Below, piece after piece: positions 32,124 to 43,194 of a stretch of DNA of 64,000 nucleotides. Numbering within the stretch: the stretch's first letter is position 1; each line of letters starts with the position of its first letter. The notes under the pieces are model-generated. The model was not told the origin of the DNA, searched no databases, and worked only from the letters and a program-made list of their open reading frames with translations. Made by a program: the position numbers and the translations under genes. Source of the DNA: Nostoc sp. PA-18-2419 (GTDB lineage: Bacteria > Cyanobacteriota > Cyanobacteriia > Cyanobacteriales > Nostocaceae); the NCBI RefSeq assembly GCF_005869855.1, contig NZ_SZNH01000003.1, forward strand, positions 248,001 to 312,000. Direction: 5' to 3'.

Positions 32124-32573
32124 TTAAGAAGAAAATGATGGTAAATAATCGATATTTAAAATTTGCTCAATAGTGTAGGGACAAGTTTGCGGGAAAGAAT
32201 TTAACCCACTTTTCTTTTTTGCTTGTCGTAATGCATCAATCTAGACTTCCTCAACCATTGAAAGCAGATAATTGTAGAGATTTTTAGATTTGATTAATTT
32301 CCTGAGTTCTACCCAAAAATTATCAATTTCTACTTCCCAATGATTTTTACAGTTAAGAAGACACCAATGTTGATACAAAAGCAGATGTTTGAGAAGTTGC
32401 AGTAGATAACTTTCGAGCTTGTGTTTCTGTTCATTACCCAATGCTTCAAGCTCCTCAATCAAATGCTCCTAATCAAGATGAGCTAAATCTCGTTCTTGCA
32501 ATTGTTTCAATGTAGTTTCTAGCCATAATTGATAATCCTGTTGATAAAGAATTTGAGTAAGTATTTCAGACAT
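32124..32573 (-). pseudogene. DUF29-family gene interrupted by two in-frame TAG codons
   Basis: Reverse-strand reading MSEILTQILYQQDYQLWLETTLKQLQERDLAHLD*EHLIEELEALGNEQKHKLESYLLQLLKHLLLYQHW...NLYNYLLSMVEEV*IDALRQAKKKSGLNSFPQTCPYTIEQILNIDYLPSFSS*; 450 nt = 150 codons, no frameshift; stops at 32469-32471 and 32241-32243. Confidence 0.85.
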
Positions 32574-32596
32574 TATTTAATATTCTCCTAATTGAC

Positions 32597-33217
32597 TTAT
32601 TGACGCACACTTCCCGCTTCACAATCGCGTAACCAAGCTTTAACTCCTTGAGCGATCGCTCCATTACTACTATCGCGTGGCGGCGATGGTGGCTGCTTTT
32701 TTGGATAAGCACCGATTTGAGAAAACATCATCACTAGACGCCAACCACTTTTAGTTTTAGTCAACAATAACCAGTGAAATTCTTGTAATTCTATTGGTTT
32801 ATTACTGATGTACTGGCGCTCTAAGGTACTAAAAAAAACTTGCTCAACTCCTGATGCAGCACTTTCTGGAGTATGTGGACTATATTCTTCCAGGTTAAGG
32901 GGTAAGGGAGTAAACTCAGGTCTTCCTGCTACCAGCATATAACTGTATAGGTCAGCGCTCCGGCTGCGGGCGCGTTGACTAGCGCGATTAGTGTAACTAG
33001 GTAAATTTTGTAACAAGTGTGTAGTTAATGTTTCTAAATCTTGCTCAGAACATAAAGACTTTGCTTCATTGTTGACGTTTCTCTTCTCTGCTAACCAAGA
33101 AGGGTTAGGGTTATTTTTTGCGAATGCTGAGTTATTAAAAGTATTTGGTATTAGAAACCAGAAGCCACAAGCTACAAGCCACAAGCCATAAATTTGATTT
33201 CTAACTTCTGCGTTCAT
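32597..33217 (-). CDS. hypothetical protein with N-terminal signal/TM segment
   Basis: [25 protein letters not shown] then soluble domain; stop at 32597. N-terminus is repeat-derived (see findings). Confidence 0.65.
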   Translation of the reverse strand: MNAEVRNQIYGLWLVACGFWFLIPNTFNNSAFAKNNPNPSWLAEKRNVNNEAKSLCSEQDLETLTTHLLQNLPSYTNRASQRARSRSADLYSYMLVAGRPEFTPLPLNLEEYSPHTPESAASGVEQVFFSTLERQYISNKPIELQEFHWLLLTKTKSGWRLVMMFSQIGAYPKKQPPSPPRDSSNGAIAQGVKAWLRDCEAGSVRQ

Positions 33218-33945
33218 GAGATCGCACTCAAATCCTCACAAATTCTCTTCCAAGCTAGCTCAGGGTCAGCAGCAGTAGTGATGGGACGCCCAATTACTAG
33301 GTAATCTGCCCCTGCAATCATTGCTTGTGCTGGAGTGAGCGATCGCTTTTGATCGGCTTTGTCTGCCCAAGTCGGTCTAACTCCTGGACAAACTAACAAA
33401 AAATTATCTCCACAAGTTTGCCGTAGTTGTGCCACTTCTTGAGGCGAACAAACTGCCCCATCCAACCCCGCCTCTTGAGCCATCAATGCCATTTCTAAAG
33501 CGTATTCTGGTAATTCTAAAGGAATCTTTAAATCAAATGCCAGCTGTCTACCAGAAATGCTAGTTAACAAACTAATAGCAATTAACTTAGATGGTTTTAA
33601 ACCCGCTTGGGCAGCTCCCTGGTGTACTGCCTCGGTTGCAGCTTTCAGAGCTTCCACACCACATGTAGCATGAATTGTCAATAAATCTACCCCATAATTG
33701 GCTGCAACTCGACAAGCACCAGCAACGGTGTTGGGGATATCGTGAAACTTTAAATCTAGGAAAATCCGCTTTTGCTTCGACTTGAGGATTTCTAGAATTT
33801 TCGGCCCAGTGCTGGTAAATAATTCCAAACCTACTTTCCAGAAAGTCACTTCCTCAAGTAGCTCCACAAGGGCGATCGCACTTTTCTCATCCGGCATATC
33901 CAAAGCCACTATTACTCGTTGTTGTGCCGATTGCCCACTCCCCAT
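33214..33945 (-). CDS. pyrF: orotidine 5'-phosphate decarboxylase
   Basis: [57 protein letters not shown]. Confidence 0.95.
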   Translation of the reverse strand: MGSGQSAQQRVIVALDMPDEKSAIALVELLEEVTFWKVGLELFTSTGPKILEILKSKQKRIFLDLKFHDIPNTVAGACRVAANYGVDLLTIHATCGVEALKAATEAVHQGAAQAGLKPSKLIAISLLTSISGRQLAFDLKIPLELPEYALEMALMAQEAGLDGAVCSPQEVAQLRQTCGDNFLLVCPGVRPTWADKADQKRSLTPAQAMIAGADYLVIGRPITTAADPELAWKRICEDLSAIS

Positions 33946-33958
33946 TCTCTGCTCCCAT

Positions 33959-35149
33959 TTAAAGCACTAAACGTACAAATTTATTTTTGCCAACTTGTAA
34001 AACTTTACCTTGTAAATCAGCAGTAGCAGCGAAAGTGGTATCGGCATCAGAAATGCGATCGCCATCTAAACGCACTCCACCTTCTTGAATTTTCCGCTTT
34101 CCTTCCCCTGTACTTTTACACAAGCCAGTCACATTCAGAAGATAGGCTAATTTGACAGGAAATTGTAATATCTCAGCTAAAGAGAATTCTGGAACTGCAC
34201 CTTCCTTACCGCCACTTTGGGCGGCTTCTTTCGCTTCTTGAGCTGCTGTTTCGCCGTGGTAGTGTTTGACAACTTCCGATGCTAAGAGTGTTTGGCGATC
34301 GCGGGGATTTTCTGGCAGCCGATCTAAAGGTAAATCTGTCAACAATTCAAAATACTGCTCTAACAAATTATCTGGTATTCCTTGTAACTTCTGATACTTT
34401 TGACCCGGATGTTCCGACAATGCAATATAATTACCTAAAGATTTAGACATTTTTTGTACCCCATCTGTCCCAATCAAAATCGGCAGCAGCATCCCAAACT
34501 GTGGCTTTTGACCAAAATGGCGCTGTAAATCTCTACCCACAGCAATGTTAAATTTTTGATCGGTTCCTCCTAATTCCACGTCTGCTTTAACGGCAACAGA
34601 ATCAAAACCTTGCATCAATGGGTAGAGGAACTCATGGATAAAAATCGGATTCTCTTTTTTGTAGCGGTCGGCAAATCCTTCTTTAGCTAACATCTGTCCG
34701 ACTGTCATTGTGGAGAGTAACTCTAAAATTTTCTCTAAGTTTAGCTGGGAAAGCCATTCAGAGTTATACCGTACCTCTAACCTTCCTGGTGTGTCAAAAT
34801 CCAAGATAGGACGTACTTGGTCAAGATAAGTCTGGGCGTTTTGGGCTACATCTGCTTGGGTAAGCTGACGACGCACCTCTGATTTTCCAGTCGGATCGCC
34901 AATACGTGCTGTAAAATCACCAATAATTAGAACTGCTATATGACCAGCATCTTGAAAAGCTCGCAGTTTTCGTACTGGTATGCTATGACCTAGATGAATA
35001 TCAGTACCTGTAGGATCGATTCCCAATTTGATCCTCAAAGGTTGGTTTGTAGTTAATAAGCGCTTTTCTAAAGTTTCACTGTTAACATCAACTGGTTGTG
35101 GAAAAACTTCTACTACACCACGACGCAACCAACTCATATCTTGCGTCAT
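33959..35149 (-). CDS. tyrS: tyrosyl-tRNA synthetase
   Basis: [56 protein letters not shown]-terminal S4 domain. Start [11 protein letters not shown] at 35149, not 35329. Confidence 0.95.
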   Translation of the reverse strand: MTQDMSWLRRGVVEVFPQPVDVNSETLEKRLLTTNQPLRIKLGIDPTGTDIHLGHSIPVRKLRAFQDAGHIAVLIIGDFTARIGDPTGKSEVRRQLTQADVAQNAQTYLDQVRPILDFDTPGRLEVRYNSEWLSQLNLEKILELLSTMTVGQMLAKEGFADRYKKENPIFIHEFLYPLMQGFDSVAVKADVELGGTDQKFNIAVGRDLQRHFGQKPQFGMLLPILIGTDGVQKMSKSLGNYIALSEHPGQKYQKLQGIPDNLLEQYFELLTDLPLDRLPENPRDRQTLLASEVVKHYHGETAAQEAKEAAQSGGKEGAVPEFSLAEILQFPVKLAYLLNVTGLCKSTGEGKRKIQEGGVRLDGDRISDADTTFAATADLQGKVLQVGKNKFVRLVL

Positions 35150-35322
35150 ACTAGAAGACCCACTGTTAGCTATACTTTGTACACTAGAAGTTAAGTTGGT
35201 TATATTCACTGGCAATTTATCCACTTTCTCATCTGCCAAACTACTATAATTGCAAAAAATTAACCGCCTTGCTTCGCTCAATAAATTACAGTTAAATTTA
35301 CAAGTGAGGAAGTGAAATCGCC

Positions 35323-37245
35323 GTGTCATCTAGGACTTTTGAAGAGAAACAGCCGCAACGTCGGGCTTCATCAGGTTTTGAGTTTTTGAAAGGAGTTGGT
35401 CAAGTAACTGGCGGTACTCTCCTATCAATCACCATGCTGGCAAGTTCCATTGTAGCCGGAGGACTGGTTGGTTTAGCGATTAGTTTCCGTAATTTGCCAG
35501 ATGTCAGACAGCTACGTAACTTCTTTCCTTCAGAAACAACTTACATTTATGACATTAAAGGTAAACTCTTAGCTAGTGTCCACGGAGAAGCTAACCGAGA
35601 GGTAGTTGCCTTAGATAGAATTTCCCCAAATCTCAAACGGGCAGTATTGGCAAGTGAAGATAGTCACTTCTACGATCACCACGGCATAAACCCTACTGGC
35701 GTTGGACGTGCTGTAGTAGTTAACGCGGTAGCTGGTGGAGTGCGTGAAGGTGGCTCTACTATTACCATGCAGTTGGTAAAAAACCTGTTTTTAACTCACA
35801 AGCGTGCTTTTACTCGCAAATTAGCAGAGGGAGTACTAGCGATTCGGTTAGAGCAGATTCTCACCAAAGACCAAATTTTGGAAATGTACCTCAATCAAGT
35901 TTATTGGGGTCATAATAACTATGGTGTGCAGACAGCAGCACGCAGTTACTTTAATAAGTCATCAGAATATTTGACCTTGGGTGAGTCAGCAATGATGGCG
36001 GGTTTGATTCAAGCACCAGAAGAATTTAGCCCGTTTGTGAGTATGAAACTTGCAAAACAAAAACAAAAAGAAGTACTGGGACGAATGCTGGAATTGAATT
36101 GGATTAACCAGCAAGAGTACGACGATGCGCTCAAGCAAGAAATTAAACTTGGTAAAATCAAATCCTTTCAAGGTAGTGCTTTACCTTACATAACTAACAC
36201 TGTAGCGCAGGAATTGGCTAAGAAGTTTGGGCGTGAGGCACTACTCAAAGGCGGAATGCGGGTGCAAACTACAGTTGACGCCAGTTTCCAAACTATGGCA
36301 GAGGAAACTGTTGCGAAGTGGCATCAATCACTGTTGGGACAAGGATTATCAAAAAACCAAATGGCCTTGGTGTCAATCGATCCGCGCACGCATTTTATTA
36401 AAGCACTCGTGGGCGGTATAGATCCAAAGACTAGTGAATTTAATCGGGCAACTCAAGCTCAACGGCAGCCAGGATCTTCCTTTAAACCATTTGTATACTA
36501 TACTGCATTTTCTACGGGTAAATACACCCCAGACACAACAGTGGTAGATGCTCCAGTCAGCTATCGAGATGGTAACGGTTGGTACTATCCGAGAAATTAC
36601 GATGGCGGTTTTAGCGGTCCTATGCCAATTCGTACAGCCCTTGCCCAGTCACGTAACATTCCTGTAATTAAGGTTGGTAAGGCTATAGGGATGAATAGAG
36701 TCATCGAAACCTGCCGTACCTTGGGTATTATGAGTCCGATGGAACCGGTTACTTCTCTGCCTCTGGGCGCAATTGGTGTCACTCCCTTAGAAATGGCTAG
36801 TGCTTATGCTACCTTTGCTAATTATGGTTGGCAGTCGCCACCTACTGTAATTGCCCGTGTCAGCGATAGTAGTGGTAACGTGTTACTAGATAATACCCCG
36901 AAGCCACAGCTTGTTTTAGACCCTTGGGCTTCAGCAACGATTATCGATGTGATGCGAACAGTAATTACTAGTGGTACAGGTAAGGGTGCTGCTATTGGTC
37001 GCCCGGCTGCTGGGAAGACAGGTACAACTTCCTCAGAAAAAGATATTTGGTTTGTTGGCACTGTGCCCCAGTTAACCACTGCTATCTGGGTGGGGAGAGA
37101 CGATAATAGACAATTAGCTGACCATGCAACCGGTGGTGTAATGGTTGCTCCGATCTGGAAAGATTTTATGGAGAAGGCACTTAAGAACGTACCAGTAGAA
37201 AACTTCAAGTCACCTTCTCAGTTTCCTCGTCCCAAGTCTAATTAG
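35323..37245 (+). CDS. class A penicillin-binding protein (transglycosylase/transpeptidase, PBP1A family)
   Basis: [83 protein letters not shown] start. Confidence 0.95.
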   Translation: MSSRTFEEKQPQRRASSGFEFLKGVGQVTGGTLLSITMLASSIVAGGLVGLAISFRNLPDVRQLRNFFPSETTYIYDIKGKLLASVHGEANREVVALDRISPNLKRAVLASEDSHFYDHHGINPTGVGRAVVVNAVAGGVREGGSTITMQLVKNLFLTHKRAFTRKLAEGVLAIRLEQILTKDQILEMYLNQVYWGHNNYGVQTAARSYFNKSSEYLTLGESAMMAGLIQAPEEFSPFVSMKLAKQKQKEVLGRMLELNWINQQEYDDALKQEIKLGKIKSFQGSALPYITNTVAQELAKKFGREALLKGGMRVQTTVDASFQTMAEETVAKWHQSLLGQGLSKNQMALVSIDPRTHFIKALVGGIDPKTSEFNRATQAQRQPGSSFKPFVYYTAFSTGKYTPDTTVVDAPVSYRDGNGWYYPRNYDGGFSGPMPIRTALAQSRNIPVIKVGKAIGMNRVIETCRTLGIMSPMEPVTSLPLGAIGVTPLEMASAYATFANYGWQSPPTVIARVSDSSGNVLLDNTPKPQLVLDPWASATIIDVMRTVITSGTGKGAAIGRPAAGKTGTTSSEKDIWFVGTVPQLTTAIWVGRDDNRQLADHATGGVMVAPIWKDFMEKALKNVPVENFKSPSQFPRPKSN

Positions 37246-37404
37246 AGTTAGGAGTTATGAGTTATTAACTAAGTTAGACCTGATATGGCTTCACATCTTG
37301 TTCAATAAGGTTTTCCAAAGTTCCGCAAGATTACAATTTTGGATAAATCAAGTCAATAACAAAGTTTTAAAGACATAATTTCAGATAACTTATAACTCCT
37401 AACT
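37246..37404. repeat. approximately 159-bp element with 20-bp terminal inverted repeats (MITE-like)
   Basis: Left AGTTAGGAGTTATGAGTTAT; right ATAACTTATAACTCCTAACT, reverse complement AGTTAGGAGTTATAAGTTAT; 19/20 match. Confidence 0.75.
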
Positions 37405-37409
37405 TGATG

Positions 37410-37733
37410 TTAAGGCTGTTTTTCTAGCTCGGTTTTCATTCGTTCTAAAGTGAGGTGCATTTGGTCAAACATCTGTTGCGGAGTAACACCAAACTGACCT
37501 AACTGGGTTTTCAGTTGCTCTACTGTCATTTGTGCCATGAAATCTTCTGATAGCTCAAAGCGCTTCATAAAGATGCGATACCTTTCCATCATGGCTTCCA
37601 TTTGCTCAATAAATAGCTTTTTGCCCTCGCGGTCAAATTTACCGTAGTCGTTGCCAAGCTTGATAAGTGCTTGATAGTCATCAAACAACTGCTTTGCTTC
37701 TTGCTGAACTATCTCAGAATCGAAGAATCCCAT
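37410..37733 (-). CDS. DUF1825 family protein
   Basis: MGFFDSEIVQQEAKQLFDDYQALIKLGNDYGKFDREGKKLFIEQMEAMMERY.., highly characteristic cyanobacterial family. Confidence 0.88.
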   Translation of the reverse strand: MGFFDSEIVQQEAKQLFDDYQALIKLGNDYGKFDREGKKLFIEQMEAMMERYRIFMKRFELSEDFMAQMTVEQLKTQLGQFGVTPQQMFDQMHLTLERMKTELEKQP

Positions 37734-37859
37734 GTTGCCTATATAAAACTGAGCGCCCAGACTCAGTAGCTTAATAGTTTGACTTATATTTATTATTTTA
37801 GTCTAGGCAAGTAATCTAATCACCAAGCTTCGGTTTAAGTGCGGTTTATTACCGAAATT

Positions 37860-38786
37860 TCAACACTTGACTTGTGAACGTTTCCCGTCTCTAAACCCAC
37901 CTAATAAGGCCGCAATACTCAAAGCTTTAGCAATTGATTTCGGATTGGGGTTTTCACCAGGTTTAATTTTCAGTCTGGAAGCGCATTTTAAAGCTAGTGA
38001 ATCTTGCGGGTTAAGTTTCAATGCTTGAGTTATATAAACCCTAGCCATCCCTAATAATTTTTGTTGAAGATGTACAAAACCTAATAAAGCGTGATAATCA
38101 CTATTATTTGGCTCTAACTTGATGGCATCACGGAGTTCTCTGACAGCTAGCGTCCAGTTGGTTAGTTTAGTATATTCGATAGCTCGCTCGTAGTGACGTT
38201 GAGCATAGTTTTTCAAAACTGGTTTGACATTAGTTTTTTCAGATAACGTCAATTCAACTGGCTTGACTTCTACCTGAGAAATGATGGGGAGGGGTTCTTC
38301 AGGTAGCGACAGATAAGGTTTATGCAATTGTAAGTAGGCTAAATTCAGTATATTAATTTGTTGGGTTACTTGATAAAACTGATGTAGTGATTTGTATTGC
38401 GCTTCTGCATAGCAAGCGATCGCTTCTTCATAAAATAACTCTGCTTCGGGTGCAGACATTTGCCGAATTTCCTCAGTTATGGCATCTGAAGACAAAGCTT
38501 GTTTGATAACTCTTGCTTGTGAAAGCAGCATAGCTATAGCGTTAAAGCGCTTGTGTTGGTTTTTTAACTGTTCATAAGCTGGGTTGATTAAATGGCTAAA
38601 TATTGCCGTTGCTAATTTTTGGTCTGGATTGCTGCTTTTGGTCTGGCCGTCTGGATGCAATAGTTTTGCTAAAGTGTGATAGCGTTTGAGAAGCTGGCGA
38701 TCGTCAGCAGTCACGGAAATTCCCAGCACAGCAAAAGGATCGCAAAGCTGTTCAAGCCATTTTGGCGGTAGGAAAGTCTGTGACAT
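37860..38786 (-). CDS. J-domain protein with C-terminal TPR-like repeats
   Basis: DPFAVLGISVTADDRQLLKRYHTLAKLLHPDGQ (HPD motif); NSDYHALLGFVHLQQKLLGMARVYITQALKLNPQD. Start MSQTFLPPKW at 38786. Confidence 0.85.
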   Translation of the reverse strand: MSQTFLPPKWLEQLCDPFAVLGISVTADDRQLLKRYHTLAKLLHPDGQTKSSNPDQKLATAIFSHLINPAYEQLKNQHKRFNAIAMLLSQARVIKQALSSDAITEEIRQMSAPEAELFYEEAIACYAEAQYKSLHQFYQVTQQINILNLAYLQLHKPYLSLPEEPLPIISQVEVKPVELTLSEKTNVKPVLKNYAQRHYERAIEYTKLTNWTLAVRELRDAIKLEPNNSDYHALLGFVHLQQKLLGMARVYITQALKLNPQDSLALKCASRLKIKPGENPNPKSIAKALSIAALLGGFRDGKRSQVKC

Positions 38787-39078
38787 CGTAATAATCCGAT
38801 CCCTTAAATACTTCAAATTAGCATCAAAGCTCAATGCACAGTCAGATGAGACCTACTCAAGTTTATTCTCAAATACTAAATCGTAAAACTTTGCACCAAA
38901 AGTCGCAAAGGTAAGGTAGGTTAGTTGACTAAAATAATAATTATATGACCACTATTAAATAAAAATTTAGGAATATAGTCAGGATAGTTGCCACCATTGT
39001 ATTTATTGATTGAAAATTTTGAATTGTTTATGGCTGTTTGATTGTCACGACTATGGTACTCGTATATTTGTTAGGAAT

Positions 39079-39453
39079 ATGTTGACTAAGCGCAAAAGCC
39101 GAAGTGTTGCCGCTGTTCTAGCTTTTTCTGGCACGCTGACAATTTCTGGATTACATAAATTTTATCTGGGACAGCACCTATGGGGTATTTTGTATGTGTT
39201 GCTTTCCTGGACGCCTATTCCCAAGGTAGCTAGTGCTATTGAGGGAGTTTGGTATTTAGCCCAAGATGAAGAAGCTTTTGATCGCAATTTTAATCTAGGC
39301 AAGTCAGCTCCCAAGAATTCACAGCGCTTAAGTAATCAAGTAGGAGCAGTTGCTGATGCTTTGCGTGAATTAGATGCTCTACGCCAAGATGGACTAATTT
39401 CAGAATATGAATTTGAGCAAAAACGCCGCCAACTGTTAGACCAAATTTCTTGA
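39079..39453 (+). CDS. TM2-domain protein with C-terminal SHOCT-like segment
   Basis: RSVAAVLAFSGTLTISGLHKFYLGQHLWGILYVLLSW; LDALRQDGLISEYEFEQKRRQLLDQ. Confidence 0.8.
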   Translation: MLTKRKSRSVAAVLAFSGTLTISGLHKFYLGQHLWGILYVLLSWTPIPKVASAIEGVWYLAQDEEAFDRNFNLGKSAPKNSQRLSNQVGAVADALRELDALRQDGLISEYEFEQKRRQLLDQIS

Positions 39454-39467
39454 GATTAGCGAAAATC

Positions 39468-40001
39468 ATGAACAATTGGCTACCTTTGAACTTGAAACTG
39501 CAAAAACTTCGTGCCAAGCTGCTCAACGATCCCTATTATCGCTTGCAATCTGGAGAAGAAATTCAAATCGCGGCAAAATTGGGTATTTGCATTGATGCTA
39601 ATCAAGCAACTGTAGATGATTGGTTACGTCTACCAGGTTTGTCAATTCATCAAGCGCGATCGCTGGTAGAACTTTCACTCTCAGGTGTGAAATTTTACTG
39701 TATAGAAGACATTGCTGCGGCTTTGAGTATCCCAGTACTACGACTCGAACCATTAAAACCGCTATTAAATTTTAGCTATTATGACCAAGAATCTTTAGAT
39801 CGTCCTACGCATTTAGTTAATCCCAACACAGCAACAGTCGAAAATTTAGCACAAATTCCCTTTCTCGATTTATCTTTAGCACAAGCAGTAGTGCAAAATC
39901 GCCAATCTGCTGGCCCTTTTCATAACTTAGCTGATTTCCAGCGGCGGCTAGACCTACCTGGTGATGCGATCGCTCAGTTAATGTATTTTCTCCGTTTTTA
40001 A
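39468..40001 (+). CDS. helix-hairpin-helix (ComEA-like) protein
   Basis: ANQATVDDWLRLPGLSIHQARSLVEL and NPNTATVENLAQIPFLDLSLAQAVVQNRQSAGPFHNLADFQRRL. Confidence 0.8.
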   Translation: MNNWLPLNLKLQKLRAKLLNDPYYRLQSGEEIQIAAKLGICIDANQATVDDWLRLPGLSIHQARSLVELSLSGVKFYCIEDIAAALSIPVLRLEPLKPLLNFSYYDQESLDRPTHLVNPNTATVENLAQIPFLDLSLAQAVVQNRQSAGPFHNLADFQRRLDLPGDAIAQLMYFLRF

Positions 40002-40208
40002 CAGGTTATTGTGAGTTACACCGTTTGGAGTTAAAATGTGAGGCTGCTCTTTTTCATCGTATTTATCAACCTCTGAGACAATCTCGCAAATTTTAACTGT
40101 TTTTATAGTTCAACTATTTTTGAGCAATGCGAACTTGATGTCTTTAATCACAACTACAATTAACTGTTAGAAATGGTCAGTTGTCAAAAAACAACTGACC
40201 ATTTCTAA

Positions 40209-40814
40209 TTAAATAAACCCGATGCGATTGAGAGGCCAAAAGCGAAATGTTGCCCTACCGATGATATTTTTTTCAGGTAAAAAGCCCCAGTAACGTGAGT
40301 CGTTACTGTCGTTACGGTTATCTCCCATAACAAAAAATTGGTCTTTTGGAACTTTCACTGGTTGATACGGCTGATTTGCTGGTTCAGCAATGTAGTCTTC
40401 TACTAAGGGTTGACTGTTGAGATAGACTTTACCTTGAACAACACTAATTACCTCACCAGGCTGACCAATCACTCGCTTGATGAAGGCTTGGCTTTGGGGA
40501 TATCCTCGACGTTGTAGTTCTGTAGGTGGCTGAAAAACAATAATATCCCCAGTTACAGGGGGATGAAAATGGTAGGAGATTTTTTCTACCACCAAGCGAT
40601 CGCCTGTATGTAAGGTGGGTAACATCGAGTCAGAAGGTATATAACGGGGTTCAGCAATAAAAGTCCGAATAAAGAGTGCCAAACATAAGGCGATCGCCAC
40701 TAAAATCAGATTTTCCTGCCAACTACGCCATACTTTTAACGACGCAGGCTCTTGCTTTGCATCACTTTCGTGAGGAATCATAGAAGTTTTTAGCCAGTTT
40801 AAGAAGTGGAACAA
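40209..40814 (-). CDS. lepB: signal peptidase I
   Basis: IPSDSMLPTLHTGDRLVVEKISY, FIKRVIGQPGEVISV, FFVMGDNRNDSNDSRYWGFLP. Confidence 0.95.
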   Translation of the reverse strand: MFHFLNWLKTSMIPHESDAKQEPASLKVWRSWQENLILVAIALCLALFIRTFIAEPRYIPSDSMLPTLHTGDRLVVEKISYHFHPPVTGDIIVFQPPTELQRRGYPQSQAFIKRVIGQPGEVISVVQGKVYLNSQPLVEDYIAEPANQPYQPVKVPKDQFFVMGDNRNDSNDSRYWGFLPEKNIIGRATFRFWPLNRIGFI

Positions 40815-41085
40815 ATACCTTGATTATTTTGACTCCAAAGGTATACTAAAAATCAAGCTGAATTTTGCACAAATTTATACATAGATTAAATAATACACAT
40901 ATAGTATCTGGCAAAGCTATGCAAAAATTTAAGAAGAAACTATAACCTGTTTCTAGTAACATAAGTTAATGATTTAGGATGCTTAAAGAGATAACTAAAA
41001 ATCCTAATTCTAATTGCTGCAATTATAAACCAAGTTCCTAGATAATCTTTCAGTTTTGCTTCCTGCTGCTAAAAAAAACTAATTT

Positions 41086-41119
41086 CCGACTGTAAAGCGA
41101 TATAGCCAGTCGGTTTTTT
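41086..41119 (+). terminator. rho-independent terminator-like hairpin in a CDS-free region
   Basis: CCGACTG (41086-41092) / CAGTCGG (41107-41113) followed by TTTTTT; no + strand CDS upstream. Confidence 0.7.
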
Positions 41120-42133
41120 ATATGAGCAGCAAAAAATTAGTGAAGTCCACTGTAATGAGCCAAAAAACATTTGATTCAAATCCTATGTTTAATGTTTTAA
41201 TATTTCTGTAACAGACTATTAAGATTTCAACAAATTATTGATAAAAATGCAGATAATTTACGTAATTATACGGTAACAAGGTTCATTAAATTAGAATATG
41301 AATAATATTATGAATTTATTTAACTATGAAGAAGAGCATTATATAGATAAAAACTAGTAGCAATTTTGACTAGGGTCTTAGGCTCAAAAATTTAGTTAAT
41401 CTGCTAATAGAATTATTTTTATTAGATGAGTAAAATGTATCTAAATGAAAGACTAAATGCGTCTTGGCAATCAGAAACTATATTCAATTAATTTCCGTCT
41501 TCTTATTTGATATAAATTTTAAAGCAGATCCTCTAAGTTAAAAATTTAACTTTTTCTTAAAAGGGAGTAATGACATTAGGCAGTAGAATATATTTTATTA
41601 ATTTTCTAACTAATAGTAGTTGATTGGACTCTTTTTCATTTAGCCCTTGTAAGCATTTTTGTAGGTTAATTAAATAATAAATTAAGTTATCGATATAGGA
41701 TTATATCGTAACTTATAACCTACAAAACGTGCAAATTGTAGGCTTGATAGCTTGACTAAGTTAATTTATAAAGGTATCCAATTCGAAAGCATAGTACTGT
41801 CTTAGCTCGCACTTAAGTGATAAACAACAATTAATTTAAAACTCTTATTAATAGAATTTGGATATATGGTTAATTATATAACTATGCTCCTTTTTAGGAC
41901 TAGTAGTCAAAACATACAAGTGCAGACTTTGAGTTGATAAATGGCTTGATATTAAACAGCGAGCACCTAAATTTAGAGCATACAGATTTCAGTTAAAGCT
42001 GTAGGATCTCTCTTCCAAATTATAATTTTTAAAATTATATAAAATAATTAATTTTTGAATACTTAACAAGTTATGTGCTAAAACATACTGTAATATATGT
42101 GATTGATGGTTCGATCATTGAAGGAGCTTTAAA

Positions 42134-43042
42134 GTGGAAAACAAGAAGTCATTTTTCTGGCCACAAGGAATATTAGTTGGATTGGTTGCTTTGGGTGGTG
42201 TTTTTAGTCTTGGTTTTATGATGCTTCTCAGACCAAATACTTCAGAGGCTCAGAGTAGACCAAATATCAATGTCAAAAATATGCCTGCAAACACAGGAGT
42301 TCAGCAGCGCATTGAGAAATTCAAGGGGGCGATGCTGACAAGTTGGCAACAACAAGCACAAGTAAAAGGCTTCTCCTATGCTGTACCATCACGTTTTGAA
42401 GGCGCAATAGTTAAAGCGGCAAAACTTAGTCAGCAAGAGAAAGCGATTGCTCTTACTTTTGATGATGGTCCTTGGCCTCAAAGTACAAAGCAAGTACTAG
42501 ATATATTGAAATCAAATAATATTAAAGGAACATTTTTTGTAATTGGACAAAATCTCAAAAATTATCCAGAACTAGGAAAGGAAATTGTTGCTCAAGGTCA
42601 CGTCATTGCTAACCATACTTGGCATCACTGGTACCATTTCTTTAATCAACAGGCAGCTGCCTTTGAAATTGATCGGACAGAAGATTTAATTTATCAAGTT
42701 ACAGGTGTTAAAACAACTCTGTTCCGTCCTCCTGGCGGTATAATGCACAATGGATTAGTTGGTTATGCCAAAGGACAAAAATATACTGTAGTATTGTGGT
42801 CAGCTGACTCTACAGACTACAAACAGCCAGCTGTACCAAAGTTGATTAATAATGTAATTAAAGATTCAAGATCTGGTGGCATTGTGCTAATGCATGATGG
42901 TGGTGGTAATCGTTCCAAAACTGTACAAGCTTTACCAGTAATTATTAGTAACTTTAGAAAGCAAGGCTATCGGTTTGTCACTATTCCAGAACTTTTAGAA
43001 ATGGAAGATAAAGACATAAAATTGGTAGAAAACAAAAAGTAA
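42134..43042 (+). CDS. polysaccharide deacetylase (NodB domain)
   Basis: AIALTFDDGPWPQSTKQVLDILKSNNIKGTFFVIGQN, IANHTWHHWYH, TLFRPPGG, GGIVLMHDGGG. Confidence 0.93.
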   Translation: MENKKSFFWPQGILVGLVALGGVFSLGFMMLLRPNTSEAQSRPNINVKNMPANTGVQQRIEKFKGAMLTSWQQQAQVKGFSYAVPSRFEGAIVKAAKLSQQEKAIALTFDDGPWPQSTKQVLDILKSNNIKGTFFVIGQNLKNYPELGKEIVAQGHVIANHTWHHWYHFFNQQAAAFEIDRTEDLIYQVTGVKTTLFRPPGGIMHNGLVGYAKGQKYTVVLWSADSTDYKQPAVPKLINNVIKDSRSGGIVLMHDGGGNRSKTVQALPVIISNFRKQGYRFVTIPELLEMEDKDIKLVENKK

Positions 43043-43160
43043 TTATTAATTATTAAATAATTGACCAATATATAGTTGACTAACAACTAATATCATATAT
43101 TTTTGACTAAAGGCTACATCCGCATTTTAATTGATTTGTTCAAATTATTAGCCGCAGATC

Positions 43161-43183
43161 CCCGACTTCTTTAAGAAGTCGGG
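43161..43183. terminator. perfect palindromic (bidirectional) hairpin between convergent genes
   Basis: CCCGACTTCTT-T-AAGAAGTCGGG, 11-bp perfect arms, between the deacetylase (+) and glsF (-). Confidence 0.75.
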
Positions 43184-43194
43184 AATCTTATTTA

